Position numbers and translations under genes: made by a program. 64,000 bases of DNA from Chryseobacterium aurantiacum (lineage in GTDB: Bacteria > Bacteroidota > Bacteroidia > Flavobacteriales > Weeksellaceae): positions 310,001 through 374,000 of the forward strand of contig NZ_PXUE01000001.1 of the NCBI RefSeq assembly GCF_003020585.1. The letters run 5' to 3'. Positions 1 through 8,419 of this stretch are shown in pieces. The notes beneath the pieces are model-generated. The model did no database searches. It had not been told where the DNA came from and saw nothing but the letters and a program-made list of their open reading frames with translations. How positions within the stretch are numbered: the first letter of the stretch is position 1; each line of letters starts with the position of its first letter.

Positions 1-1010
1 AATAATGATATTTCCTCCATTTCAGGGGATAAATCATAGACGAAAGTGTTTTTATTAATCTTCAATCGTTCAACAATATTACGATCAGGCCTTGATGAAA
101 TATAGAGATGGGGAATAGGTCCAGCAGGGTTTTTGTTTTTCCTTAAAAATTTCCAAAATCCCCGATACATTAAAAGATATGGTGTATAAAATATTTTTTT
201 TATCCACGTCATGTTTCCATTTTGATCCTTCAAAAAGTAAATATTATTTTTTTGATAATGATATCCAATGGAAAAAGTCATTAAAGCCGGCCATAGTAAA
301 ATGAATCCGGGATACCCTGAAAATTGATTCAACAATAGGGCGAACAAAATAAATATCCAGCTTGATAAAAAATAATAATTGGCAACTTGAAAATTTCTGT
401 ATCGGAAGTCTTTTTTACGGTAAGGAAAGATAATAAAACTGATATGGGCAGCTAAACTTCCTGTTATGACGTCAATGAAATGATGCTGATAAGTCGTTAA
501 TGTGGAAGCTCCCAAAAGAATAAGCCAAAGCATAATAAAAAACTTTCCTTTTTTTCTATTTCTGAAAACAGTCCAAAAAATAAAGGCATAAGCAATATGT
601 AAGGAAGGGGCCTGGTTAAAAGGAGAATCAAAAGTCTTTAAAAACTGAAAAGAATATCCCAAAAAAGGATTGTTAGTTTCAGGTTTGGGAAGAGAGAATT
701 GTAAGGGAAATAAAAAAAAGCAAATTCCGGAAAGAATGGTTACGAAAATCATTCTTTGTGTTAAATTCTTAAGCTGTTCCTTGCTTTTACAGAGAAAAAA
801 TACCACGCAGAAAAACAATCCGCTTGTCATATATGGAATAATTGTCCATGGAATGAAAGGTATATATTTTTCAAAATCAAAAATGAATGATGGAACCTCC
901 GCCAATGTTGAAATATACCATGCCGTATAATTGTACACCAACATGAATACAACGGAACAAAGAATCAGTGCATAAATCTTTTGCTTTATTTTTAATCGTT
1001 TTTCATCCAT
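1..1010 (-). CDS. PAP2 / dual-specificity phosphatase fusion (YnbD-like), 3' end outside window
   Basis: Partial gene; about 336 codons are visible and the C-terminus lies beyond base 1. The N-terminal part is a multi-pass membrane PAP2-type phosphatase: the motif PSLHIAY and, about 50 residues on, TYQHHFIDVITG supply the PAP2 histidines and aspartate. After further membrane segments comes PHLYISSRPD..., which resembles the start of a dual-specificity phosphatase domain, as in E. coli YnbD. The likely substrate is a lipid phosphate or phosphatidyl-phosphate (inference). The ATG at 1010 overlaps the 3' end of the SDR gene by 19 bases, so the two are co-transcribed. With the CDP-alcohol transferase and CDP-DAG synthase upstream it would complete a phospholipid head-group pathway. 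The cysteine phosphatase loop is not in the window, so activity of that domain cannot be judged. Confidence 0.8.
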   Translation of the reverse strand, partial: MDEKRLKIKQKIYALILCSVVFMLVYNYTAWYISTLAEVPSFIFDFEKYIPFIPWTIIPYMTSGLFFCVVFFLCKSKEQLKNLTQRMIFVTILSGICFFLFPLQFSLPKPETNNPFLGYSFQFLKTFDSPFNQAPSLHIAYAFIFWTVFRNRKKGKFFIMLWLILLGASTLTTYQHHFIDVITGSLAAHISFIIFPYRKKDFRYRNFQVANYYFLSSWIFILFALLLNQFSGYPGFILLWPALMTFSIGYHYQKNNIYFLKDQNGNMTWIKKIFYTPYLLMYRGFWKFLRKNKNPAGPIPHLYISSRPDRNIVERLKINKNTFVYDLSPEMEEISL

Positions 1011-1747
1011 TTGGCTTTTCTGAACATGATTATATTTAATAAAGAAGAGGGAAGTAGGGATAACGATCTCATCATCCATTTCATTTTTGTTGGGAAAATA
1101 ATTAACCTCTCTTTGTTTTCAATAGCTTCGGAAATAATATAAGTGGCTGTTTCCAGATTAGTAAGGAAAGGTTTTTTATTTAAATCATTTTGGTTTAGCT
1201 GCCTTAGTTTTTCGGTATCTACATATCCGGGAGCAATAGTGGTAATGGAAATTCCAAAAGGCTTCAATGCGCGGCGGTATGCCTCAGCAATCTGTATCAC
1301 AGATCTTTTCGTCTTAGTATAAAGGCTGGAGTTTTCATAGTCTAATATCCCCGAAACTGAAGCTATAACTGCTATGCTTCCATTTTTTTGATTTTTCATT
1401 GCTTTTCTGGCTGCCTCAAAGCAATTAACAGTCCCTAAAATATTGGTCTGAAGCATTTCTTCTGCTTCTTCATAGGAAATCTTTTCTGCCACATCTTCAG
1501 CATAGCTCCCAGCACAGTTAATAAAAATATCCAGTTTTTTTTTATCCATCAGAAAAGACTCTAATGCAGATGAAATGGAATTCATCTCACAAACATCTGC
1601 CTGATATGCCTGTAAATTATTAAAGCTGTTCTCCTGTATTTTTGCAAGGTTTCTTCCACAGATTCCTACACAGTATCCTTTTGAAAGATAGTGCTTGGCC
1701 AGAGAATAGCCGATGCCTGAGGTTCCGCCTGCAATAAAAACATTCAT
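992..1747 (-). CDS. SDR family NAD(P)-dependent oxidoreductase
   Basis: 251-residue short-chain dehydrogenase/reductase. Visible motifs: the Rossmann glycine motif GGTSGIG at residues 7-13, NCAG at 77-80, catalytic Ser130 in IASVSG, and Tyr143/Lys147 in YTKTK. Length and motif order fit a classical SDR, so activity is likely. The C-terminal ~40 residues contain a hydrophobic stretch (LSLLPSSLLNIIMF) that may associate with the membrane. It overlaps the start of the PAP2 phosphatase gene and lies downstream of the phospholipid genes, so a lipid or sterol-like substrate is plausible but is inference from context only. Confidence 0.88.
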   Translation of the reverse strand: MNVFIAGGTSGIGYSLAKHYLSKGYCVGICGRNLAKIQENSFNNLQAYQADVCEMNSISSALESFLMDKKKLDIFINCAGSYAEDVAEKISYEEAEEMLQTNILGTVNCFEAARKAMKNQKNGSIAVIASVSGILDYENSSLYTKTKRSVIQIAEAYRRALKPFGISITTIAPGYVDTEKLRQLNQNDLNKKPFLTNLETATYIISEAIENKERLIIFPTKMKWMMRSLSLLPSSLLNIIMFRKAKWMKND

Positions 1748-2153
1748 GGGTATTTTGTGATTTTCAATTTTATGTAAAAATAAATTTTAAAAGTGAAAGT
1801 AGGATAATGGGAGGGATTTATTATCAAAGCTGTTTAAACTTTTTTATTAAACCACAAAAGATATACAAAAGCTTTTTAAACACTTAAGCTATTTAAGTGA
1901 TATACTTTGTGTACAAGGAAGGACACTCAAGTTTTGTTGAAAATCAAAGATTTTCATCTTATGTGAACTTAATTGTGCAGTATTTCCTTACGCTTTCTAA
2001 AGTGTACTAAAGTGTTAAAAAAATAAAACCTTTTGTGACTTTTGCGGTTAAGTGTAAACAGACTTATCAATTAAAAAACTGGTTGAGGGCAAAAATTTAA
2101 GTATACTTTATAAACGAAAAGGTTGTCACTTAAAAAAACTTAAGTGTAAAAAA
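1748..2153. other. Intergenic region with a repeat element
   Basis: The 406 bases between the SDR start and the patatin-like gene end contain no supported gene. Most of the space is taken by a ~205-bp element with inverted ends (1847-2051, listed separately). The bases from 2052 to 2153 carry a looser repetition of AAGTG/CACTT words (for example CACTTAAAAAAACTTAAGTG near 2128-2147) that could form a hairpin downstream of the patatin-like gene. Confidence 0.6.
1847..2051. repeat. ~200-bp intergenic repeat with inverted ends, copy A
   Basis: Begins TTAAACCACAAAAG and ends CTTTTGTGACTTTTGCGGTTAA, so the two ends are imperfect inverted repeats. A second element at 44391-44583 has the same ends and an internal ACTAAAGTGTTAAAA block shortly before the right end. 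No reading frame of note lies inside. This looks like a non-coding dispersed repeat (MITE- or REP-like) rather than a gene. Each copy sits just downstream of a minus-strand gene. Confidence 0.6.
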
Positions 2154-3197
2154 TTATAATTGGTCCCTCATATTTTTCATTGTTTGATCAAAACCATATT
2201 GCCACTGCATTTCCATATCCTCTGCAAATTGTTGATACGTTTTCGGAAAGGAAAAATCGATCTCCAGCTTTTTCCAGTTGATCCTTTTTTCCAGATAATG
2301 CCCTTTAAGATCTTGCTTTATTCCGGTGGTATCAATTTGAAATTCGGAGATTATGTTTTCCGTTTCCTGCAGTCTCTCATTAGCACTGAATCCAAAAACA
2401 GAACGAATAAGTGCCTCTTCTATTGAAGTATAGGATTGCTTTTTTTCCGTAATCACTTCTTGGGAAAGATGTCTTGCCAATTCCATAGGTACCAGATCTA
2501 TTACTCCGCCCATGAAATATCTATCGTGAAGAGAGAGAGGTTCTACATAAAACATATCCGAAACAGAAGCTCTGGTACTTTCAAGAATGGAAAAATCGGT
2601 GATAATTTTTGATCTTTCTTCAACAGCACTATTTATAAAGCTCTTGGGTTGGGAGATAATGTACTCTTTATCTATTCTTTGGGCGGTTTCAGGATCTGTG
2701 AAAATTATTTTTTGAAAGAGTTTTTTTTCATTTCTAAGCTGTAGAGAATCCTTTGGGGTAAACAGAAGTTCAGAACCTATGATGACGGATGGAATTTCTT
2801 TTGAAAATAAGGTGTTTTTTATGGAGGGAAAACATTCGGTAAGATCCTGAGGCATTTCAACCAGATGTCTGTTGAAGATATCTTCAATAAAAGGAGCCTT
2901 TCTTTTGTCAAAGCATTTTTTTAATGAAAAAATCCCTATTTCAGAAAGCTTCCTGTGTCTTGTTAAGGTAGTTTTTGATACAAACTGAAAATATTCCTCA
3001 GATTTCAGGTATTCTTTTCTTGAAATATGATCCGGAAAAGCATTGATAACAGTTGCTGCAAATGATCCACCACATGATGCGATAAGGATATCAGGCTTCA
3101 TATTCAGTTCATCCAGAGCTGCAAAAATTCCAAGGTAAATCATTAACCTTGTTCCACCTCCTGAAAAAATTACAGCTCTTTTAAATTTTTCGCCCAT
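2154..3197 (-). CDS. Patatin-like protein with altered catalytic dyad
   Basis: 347 residues. The N-terminus has the patatin fold hallmarks: oxyanion-hole motif SGGGTRL at residues 12-18 and strand DILIASCGGS at 36-45, where patatins have GTSAG. In that alignment the nucleophile position is Cys42 rather than Ser. The second catalytic motif, usually DGG, reads FMGGVIDLVP at 228-237, so the Asp is Met229. Both dyad positions are therefore changed, and classical lipase activity is doubtful. An alternative register using Ser45 (GGSFA) would keep a GxSxA motif but still lacks the Asp. It lies 4 bases upstream, in plus coordinates, of the CDP-DAG synthase gene end, as part of one minus-strand operon. 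A lipid-binding or regulatory role is inference. Confidence 0.8.
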   Translation of the reverse strand: MGEKFKRAVIFSGGGTRLMIYLGIFAALDELNMKPDILIASCGGSFAATVINAFPDHISRKEYLKSEEYFQFVSKTTLTRHRKLSEIGIFSLKKCFDKRKAPFIEDIFNRHLVEMPQDLTECFPSIKNTLFSKEIPSVIIGSELLFTPKDSLQLRNEKKLFQKIIFTDPETAQRIDKEYIISQPKSFINSAVEERSKIITDFSILESTRASVSDMFYVEPLSLHDRYFMGGVIDLVPMELARHLSQEVITEKKQSYTSIEEALIRSVFGFSANERLQETENIISEFQIDTTGIKQDLKGHYLEKRINWKKLEIDFSFPKTYQQFAEDMEMQWQYGFDQTMKNMRDQL

Positions 3198-3201
3198 GAT
3201 T

Positions 3202-4005
3202 TTAATTCTTGATCAAAAATGATAATATCCAGAAAAATAAAGGAGCATTGAAAATGAGGCTGTCCATTCTATCCAAAAGGCCTCCGTGCCCGGGAAGAAG
3301 ATGACCCGTATCCTTTACATTTGTTTTTCGTTTTAAATAGGACATGAATATATCTCCGCAAAATCCGGAAATTCCCAGTGTTAATCCAATAATGCTATTG
3401 GTTATAATATCTGTTTGAAGTAAAAAAAAACCTAAAATATTGCTTAATACTATGGTAAGAAAAACCCCACCGATAAACCCCTCCAGTGTCTTATTAGGGC
3501 TAATTTTAGGGACTATTTTATGTTTTCCAAAGAACTTACCCATCAGGTACTGAAAAACGTCATTCAATTCTGTTACTACAACAACGAAGATGATGGAGCT
3601 CAGACCATTGGAAGTATTTCTTATCCACAACAGATGAGGAAAAGCAAAAAGGCAGACTATTAAAGCCATGAAAATTCCTATCAATTGTTGGGTAGATGCC
3701 TTGAGCAGGAAAAAATAAAGCAATACAACAATTCCCAACAGGGAGCCGTACACGAAGTAATTTTCAATATTTAAAAAGTAAAATAGAAAAAACTGTAAAA
3801 CTCCAATGAATAAAGATGGAATAATAGGTTTTTCATGAACTTTAAACATCCTTGAAAATTCAAAGAAAGATTGTGCGCCTATCCATGAAACAAAAATGGC
3901 AGTGGCAAGAGGATGTGAAATTCCGAGAGCGAAAACAATAATGATATAGATCCATGTTTTTACTCTTAAAGGAACATCTGCAAATTTATTTTCTTCAGGC
4001 TTCAT
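3202..4005 (-). CDS. Phosphatidate cytidylyltransferase (CDP-diglyceride synthase), YnbB-like
   Basis: 267-residue integral membrane protein with about eight hydrophobic segments. The C-terminal third carries the CdsA-family signature: SYLKRKTNVKD...LLPGHGGLLDRMDS, with the conserved Lys-Asp and His-Gly-Gly-x-x-Asp-Arg residues. The TELNDVFQYLMGKFFG and PNKTLEGFIGG stretches closely resemble E. coli YnbB. It makes CDP-diacylglycerol from CTP and phosphatidate. Its start overlaps the 3' end of the CDP-alcohol transferase gene by 11 bases, which suggests translational coupling: one protein makes the activated lipid and the other consumes it. Confidence 0.93.
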   Translation of the reverse strand: MKPEENKFADVPLRVKTWIYIIIVFALGISHPLATAIFVSWIGAQSFFEFSRMFKVHEKPIIPSLFIGVLQFFLFYFLNIENYFVYGSLLGIVVLLYFFLLKASTQQLIGIFMALIVCLFAFPHLLWIRNTSNGLSSIIFVVVVTELNDVFQYLMGKFFGKHKIVPKISPNKTLEGFIGGVFLTIVLSNILGFFLLQTDIITNSIIGLTLGISGFCGDIFMSYLKRKTNVKDTGHLLPGHGGLLDRMDSLIFNAPLFFWILSFLIKN

Positions 4006-4597
4006 TCAGAGATTTCTTAAGTCTGGTATAGGTACTGATAAGGAGAAGAATTATAATAATACCAAAAATATAATTTGAAATAGCGGTGATGCTTACTCCA
4101 AAAAAAATCAGTAAACCATACAATCCTAACATAAGGGCGCGGTCACTTTTCCCCATAGGACCATCGTAGCGGCGTTCTTTTCCTACAATTTTCCCCATCA
4201 GTCCTGCAAATTCATTAATAACACTTAAAACAATGAAAATAACAATCAGGTATAAACTTTCAGATTGAAATTTGAGCAAAGGAAAAAATATAATGACATC
4301 AGAAACGATATCACCTACTTCATTCAAAACTTCTCCTAATTTGCTGGTTTGATTAAATCTTCTGGCCATCATTCCGTCCAATGCATTCAGGGCCATTCGC
4401 AAAATCAGTCCAATAGGAAGGCTTAGGAAAAACCATTTCGAAACATCTGCATTCCAAAATAATACTCCGATTACTACTGATAAGAGGATTGAACTGATGG
4501 TAATCTGGTTGGCAGTAATCCCATTTTTATTTAAAAATAATAAAACAGGAGTGAGCAGCTGCTGGAATTTTGGTTTTAATTTATAGACGGAAATCAT
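3995..4597 (-). CDS. CDP-alcohol phosphatidyltransferase, YnbA-like
   Basis: 200-residue membrane protein. The family motif is present at residues 71-96 as N71-x2-D74-G75-x2-A78-R79-x8-G88-x3-N92-x3-D96. The usual first and third aspartates are asparagines here. To my recollection the E. coli YnbA protein also reads NALDG...LNE at these places, so this is a subfamily trait rather than damage. The enzyme should transfer a phosphatidyl group from CDP-DAG to an alcohol; the acceptor is unknown. It is the first gene of the minus-strand lipid operon, divergent from pyrG, whose product CTP is the substrate of the next gene. Confidence 0.9.
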   Translation of the reverse strand: MISVYKLKPKFQQLLTPVLLFLNKNGITANQITISSILLSVVIGVLFWNADVSKWFFLSLPIGLILRMALNALDGMMARRFNQTSKLGEVLNEVGDIVSDVIIFFPLLKFQSESLYLIVIFIVLSVINEFAGLMGKIVGKERRYDGPMGKSDRALMLGLYGLLIFFGVSITAISNYIFGIIIILLLISTYTRLKKSLNEA

Positions 4598-4704
4598 GGT
4601 TGTTTTTACTTTTTGTCATTCGCTTATATCAAATATAGATAAAAATTTTAATCAGGTTTTATAATTGTTTGAAGCATGTTTTCTCATTTTCAAAACGTAA
4701 AAGA

Positions 4705-4735
4705 TTGCTTTGTGTTTCTTTTTCCCATAACTTTG
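4705..4735 (+). promoter_or_regulatory. Predicted pyrG promoter
   Basis: A Bacteroidota-type promoter: TTG at 4705-4707, a 20-base spacer, then TAACTTTG at 4728-4735, matching TAnnTTTG. The expected transcript start is near 4742, nine bases before the pyrG ATG. This rules out the upstream in-frame ATG at 4676, which lies before the promoter. Confidence 0.7.
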
Positions 4736-4750
4736 CACAAACCTAATCTA

Positions 4751-6358
4751 ATGAGTAAAAAGAATACAAAGTACATCTTTGTGACAGGAGGTGTAACTTC
4801 ATCTTTGGGAAAAGGAATCGTGTCTGCTTCTCTGGGACTATTGCTAAAATCACGCGGTTTTAACGTAACGATCCAAAAACTTGATCCTTATATCAATATC
4901 GACCCGGGAACATTGAATCCTTATGAGCACGGAGAGTGCTACGTGACTGAAGATGGTGCGGAGACGGATCTGGATTTAGGCCACTATGAGCGTTATCTTG
5001 ATGCTCCTACATCCCAAAATAACAACGTTACTACAGGAAAAATCTACCAAACTGTAATTGAAAAAGAAAGAAAAGGAGACTTCCTTGGAAAAACAGTTCA
5101 GGTAATTCCTCATATTACTAACGAAATCAAACGTAGAATTAAAATGCTTTCCAAGCAGAACTACGATATCATTATTACTGAGATCGGAGGAACTGTCGGA
5201 GATATTGAATCTTTACCTTATATTGAAACTGTTCGTCAGTTGAAATGGGAGTTGGGAGAGAAAAATTCTATGGTGATTCACCTTACATTATTGCCTTATC
5301 TGGCTTCAAGTGGAGAATTAAAAACAAAACCATCACAGCATTCCGTTCGTCAATTGATGGAAAGCGGAATTATGGCTGATGTATTGGTTTGCAGAACAGA
5401 ACATAAAATTCCAAAAGATCAGAGAGCAAAACTAGCTCAGTTCTGTAACGTAGCTTTAGAAAATGTTATCGAATGTAAGGATCTTGAAACGATCTATGAA
5501 GTTCCAATGTATCTTCAGAAGCAAAACTTTGATGATGTAGTATTGAAAGAACTAGATCTGAAAAGTGATAAAGTTGCTGATCTTAAGGATTGGAAGAGTT
5601 TCCTTAAGAAATTCCAGAACCCTAAGAAAACTGTTGAAATTGCATTGGTCGGAAAATATGTGTCTCTTCAGGATTCGTATATTTCTATTGCAGAGGCATT
5701 TAAACATGCTGGTGCAGACCTTGAAACTGAAGTAAAGGTAAGATGGGTATACAGTGGAGATATTACAGAAGAAAACATTAAGGACGTACTGAAAGGAGTG
5801 AATGGTATCCTTGTAGCTCCAGGTTTTGGAGACAGAGGAATTGAAGGAAAAGTTCTTACCGCAAAATATGCTAGAGAGAATAAAATTCCAATGTTAGGAA
5901 TCTGTCTAGGAATGCAGATCATGACCGTTGAATTTGCCAGAAATGTTTTAGGACATACAAAAGCAAACTCTGTGGAATTTGATACAGCAACTCCTGATCC
6001 TGTAATTTCATTAATGGAAGAACAGAAAAATGTAATTGACAAAGGAGGAACCATGCGTCTTGGTGCTTGGAAATGTACCCTAAAAAATGGTTCTAAATTA
6101 TTTGATATCTACGGAAGCAAAAATATTTCAGAAAGACACCGCCACCGTTATGAATTTAACAGTGATTATCTTCAGGAATTTGAAAAGAATGGTTTCCTTG
6201 CTACAGGTACAAACCCTGAGACAGGATTGGTAGAGGCTTTAGAACTACCTGATCATCCGTTCTATGTAGGTGTTCAGTATCACCCGGAATATAAGAGTAC
6301 GGTAGCTACACCACATCCTTTATTCAGAGCTTTCATTAAGGCTTGCGAAAAGAAATAA
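4751..6358 (+). CDS. pyrG: CTP synthase
   Basis: 535 residues from the chosen ATG, the normal length for CTP synthase, which aminates UTP to CTP with glutamine and ATP. The synthetase domain begins KYIFVTGGVTSSLGKG and continues through the GHYERYLD region. The C-terminal class-I glutamine amidotransferase domain has the nucleophile motif GICLGMQ and the later YHPEY histidine/glutamate pair. An in-frame ATG at 4676 would add 25 residues unlike the family and lies upstream of the predicted promoter, so it was rejected. A hairpin terminator follows. The gene is divergent from the CDP-lipid operon. Confidence 0.98.
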   Translation: MSKKNTKYIFVTGGVTSSLGKGIVSASLGLLLKSRGFNVTIQKLDPYINIDPGTLNPYEHGECYVTEDGAETDLDLGHYERYLDAPTSQNNNVTTGKIYQTVIEKERKGDFLGKTVQVIPHITNEIKRRIKMLSKQNYDIIITEIGGTVGDIESLPYIETVRQLKWELGEKNSMVIHLTLLPYLASSGELKTKPSQHSVRQLMESGIMADVLVCRTEHKIPKDQRAKLAQFCNVALENVIECKDLETIYEVPMYLQKQNFDDVVLKELDLKSDKVADLKDWKSFLKKFQNPKKTVEIALVGKYVSLQDSYISIAEAFKHAGADLETEVKVRWVYSGDITEENIKDVLKGVNGILVAPGFGDRGIEGKVLTAKYARENKIPMLGICLGMQIMTVEFARNVLGHTKANSVEFDTATPDPVISLMEEQKNVIDKGGTMRLGAWKCTLKNGSKLFDIYGSKNISERHRHRYEFNSDYLQEFEKNGFLATGTNPETGLVEALELPDHPFYVGVQYHPEYKSTVATPHPLFRAFIKACEKK

Positions 6359-6387
6359 GGTAATTTTTTATTATAAACGTCTACTAA

Positions 6388-6424
6388 TAAACTCAGGCTG
6401 ATTATTCTCAGCTTGAGTTTGTTA
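6388..6424 (+). terminator. Terminator after pyrG
   Basis: Inverted repeat AACTCAGGCTGA / CTCAGCTTGAGTT around 6390-6418 with a short loop, followed by a T-rich stretch. Confidence 0.6.
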
Positions 6425-6466
6425 TATAGTAACATAGTAAAGCATAGAGTTTTGATAAAAAAACAG

Positions 6467-6474
6467 TATTTTTG
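6467..6474 (+). promoter_or_regulatory. Predicted -7 motif upstream of yidC
   Basis: TATTTTTG matches TAnnTTTG about 60 bases before the yidC start. No TTG with ideal spacing is visible, so the call rests on the -7 motif alone. Confidence 0.4.
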
Positions 6475-6536
6475 TCAGCTCAAATTACGTACACCAGTAC
6501 GCACATTTTAAATTTAAAATTTTAATATAAAATAAA

Positions 6537-8336
6537 ATGCAACAAAACAACGGAATCGATAAGAAGCAGATGATTAGTTTCGCGGTTTTATGCCTGGTTC
6601 TCTTCGGCTTTATGTTCTATTTCCAGAACAAACAGGCAAAAGAAGAGGAGTTGAAAGCTCAGCAGCAAAAAACGGAACAGGTAAAAAATGCCGTAAAACA
6701 AACTCAGGCAACCAATATCAATCCAAATGTAACTCCTGGCTCCATTCAGACAGCGAATCTGTCAAACAAAGAATTGAATATTGAATTCTCTAGTTTAGGA
6801 GGACAGGTTTCTAAAGTTCAGCTTTCTGAATACAAAGCATATGACCACAAAACAGATCAGGCAGATCTTCCGCTTTATCTGATCAATAAAAATAATTCAA
6901 ACTACGGTTTCCAGTTTAAGGACAAAACAGGAAAGGTTGTTAATACTAAAAACTTAGTTTTCTCACCTACTGTTAACGGAAATGCGGTAACCATGACAGC
7001 AAATTATAATGGTGCTGTTATCCAGTTTATTTATACTTTATTGGATAAATATACATTAGATTTTAAAGTAAGAACCCAAGGTTTAGCCAATATTACTTCT
7101 GATAACAAAGCAGATTTTATCTGGGATTACAGTGTAAGAAACTTGGAAAAGGGTAGAGCCCAGGAGCAGTCTCACTCAGAATTCTCTTATGCTTTCAATA
7201 ATTATAAAGATTATGATTATGATGGAAGAACAACCATGGAGGAAGAAAAAGAGACGCTTAACTGGATTGGAGTAAAGCAACAGTTCTTTACTTCTGTTAT
7301 TGAAGCTAAGAACGGATTTACTCAAAGTAAAGGAAATCAGGAAAATGTTGAAGAAGGTGAGTATCTGAAAAAATTAAACTACGAAGGTTTTGTTCAGATG
7401 ACAGGAAGTGAGCTGAATCAAGACTTTACTTGGTACTTCATGCCGCTAGACTTGAAACTATTGAAATCTTACGATAAAAACTTTGATGAGATTCTTCCAT
7501 TAGGATGGTCATTCATCGGGTGGATGAACCGTGGTTTCTTTATGCCGATGTATAACCTGATTGCTGATTGGGGATTAACTGCAGGTTGGGTAATTTTCCT
7601 AATGACAATTATCGTGAAACTAATCCTTTCACCTATTATGTACAAGCAGCATAAGCTAAGTGCAATGATGAAAGTAATTCGTCCTGAAATTGATGAGGTG
7701 AATGCTAAGTTCAAGGATGCTGATCCAATGAAGAAGCAGCAGGCTACTATGGAAGTTTACAGAAAGGCGGGGGTTAATCAGCTAGCAGGATGTTTCCCTG
7801 CACTGGTTCAGATTCCGATTTTCTATGCATTGTTCCGTTTCTTCCCGAACTTTATAGATTTGAGAGGGCAGGGATTCTGGTTTGCAAAAGACTTAACAGC
7901 TTATGACGATTTGATCAAGTTACCATTTAAAGTTCCTTTCCTTGGAGATCACTTAAGTATTTTTGCACTGGCATGTACCATTGTTATCCTTATTTATACA
8001 GTAATGACTTCAGGAAATATGCAGCAGCCACAACAAGAAGGAATGCCAAACATGAAAGTGTTAATGTACATCTTCCCGATTACATTCCTATTCTTCCTGA
8101 ATACTTCAGCGTCTGGTCTTTCTTGGTATTATTTTGTTTCGAATGCCATTAACATCTTAATTATTCTTGTTATTAAATATGTGATTCTGGATGAAAAGAA
8201 AATTCATGCACAGATTCAGAGTAATAAAGAAAAGCCTAAGACGGAAGGTAAGTTCCAGAAACGAATGAGAGAAATGATGGAAAAAGCTCAACAGCAGCAA
8301 CAGGCTCAAGAGCAACAAAAAAATAGAAAGAAATAA
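6537..8336 (+). CDS. yidC: Membrane protein insertase YidC
   Basis: 599 residues with the Gram-negative YidC layout: an N-terminal membrane anchor (ISFAVLCLVLFGFMFYF, about 13-29), a large periplasmic beta domain (about 55-330), then the conserved insertase core of five membrane helices. The core includes the cytoplasmic hairpin after LILSPIMYKQHKLSAMMKVI and the GVNQLAGCFPALVQIPIFYALF segment. A glutamine-rich basic tail (KAQQQQQAQEQQKNRKK) closes the protein. It inserts inner-membrane proteins alone or with SecYEG. It follows pyrG but is separated from it by a hairpin terminator and probably has its own promoter. Confidence 0.98.
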   Translation: MQQNNGIDKKQMISFAVLCLVLFGFMFYFQNKQAKEEELKAQQQKTEQVKNAVKQTQATNINPNVTPGSIQTANLSNKELNIEFSSLGGQVSKVQLSEYKAYDHKTDQADLPLYLINKNNSNYGFQFKDKTGKVVNTKNLVFSPTVNGNAVTMTANYNGAVIQFIYTLLDKYTLDFKVRTQGLANITSDNKADFIWDYSVRNLEKGRAQEQSHSEFSYAFNNYKDYDYDGRTTMEEEKETLNWIGVKQQFFTSVIEAKNGFTQSKGNQENVEEGEYLKKLNYEGFVQMTGSELNQDFTWYFMPLDLKLLKSYDKNFDEILPLGWSFIGWMNRGFFMPMYNLIADWGLTAGWVIFLMTIIVKLILSPIMYKQHKLSAMMKVIRPEIDEVNAKFKDADPMKKQQATMEVYRKAGVNQLAGCFPALVQIPIFYALFRFFPNFIDLRGQGFWFAKDLTAYDDLIKLPFKVPFLGDHLSIFALACTIVILIYTVMTSGNMQQPQQEGMPNMKVLMYIFPITFLFFLNTSASGLSWYYFVSNAINILIILVIKYVILDEKKIHAQIQSNKEKPKTEGKFQKRMREMMEKAQQQQQAQEQQKNRKK

Positions 8337-8345
8337 TCTATCATA

Positions 8346-8379
8346 CAAAAAAGAGAAGCAATTTTGCTTCTCTTTTTTT
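8346..8379. terminator. Bidirectional terminator between yidC and rnhB
   Basis: Perfect stem AAAAAAGAGAAGCAA / TTGCTTCTCTTTTTT with a short loop and T runs on both strands, between two convergent genes. Confidence 0.9.
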
Positions 8380-8419
8380 ATTTGAATATATCCTGAAATT
8401 CTAAGAGTATCAGAGTTTA

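Noticed and set aside
670..930. Plus-strand ORF of 86 residues
   Set aside because: Lies antisense to the PAP2/dual-specificity phosphatase, whose motifs read well on the minus strand; no family resemblance.
3621..3629. An isolated TTATCCACA (DnaA box)
   Set aside because: Single copy inside the CDP-DAG synthase coding region; no neighbouring boxes, unlike the array at 58.5 kb.
4676..4750. N-terminal extension of pyrG
   Set aside because: The extra 25 residues are unlike CTP synthase and lie upstream of, or across, the predicted promoter at 4705-4735.
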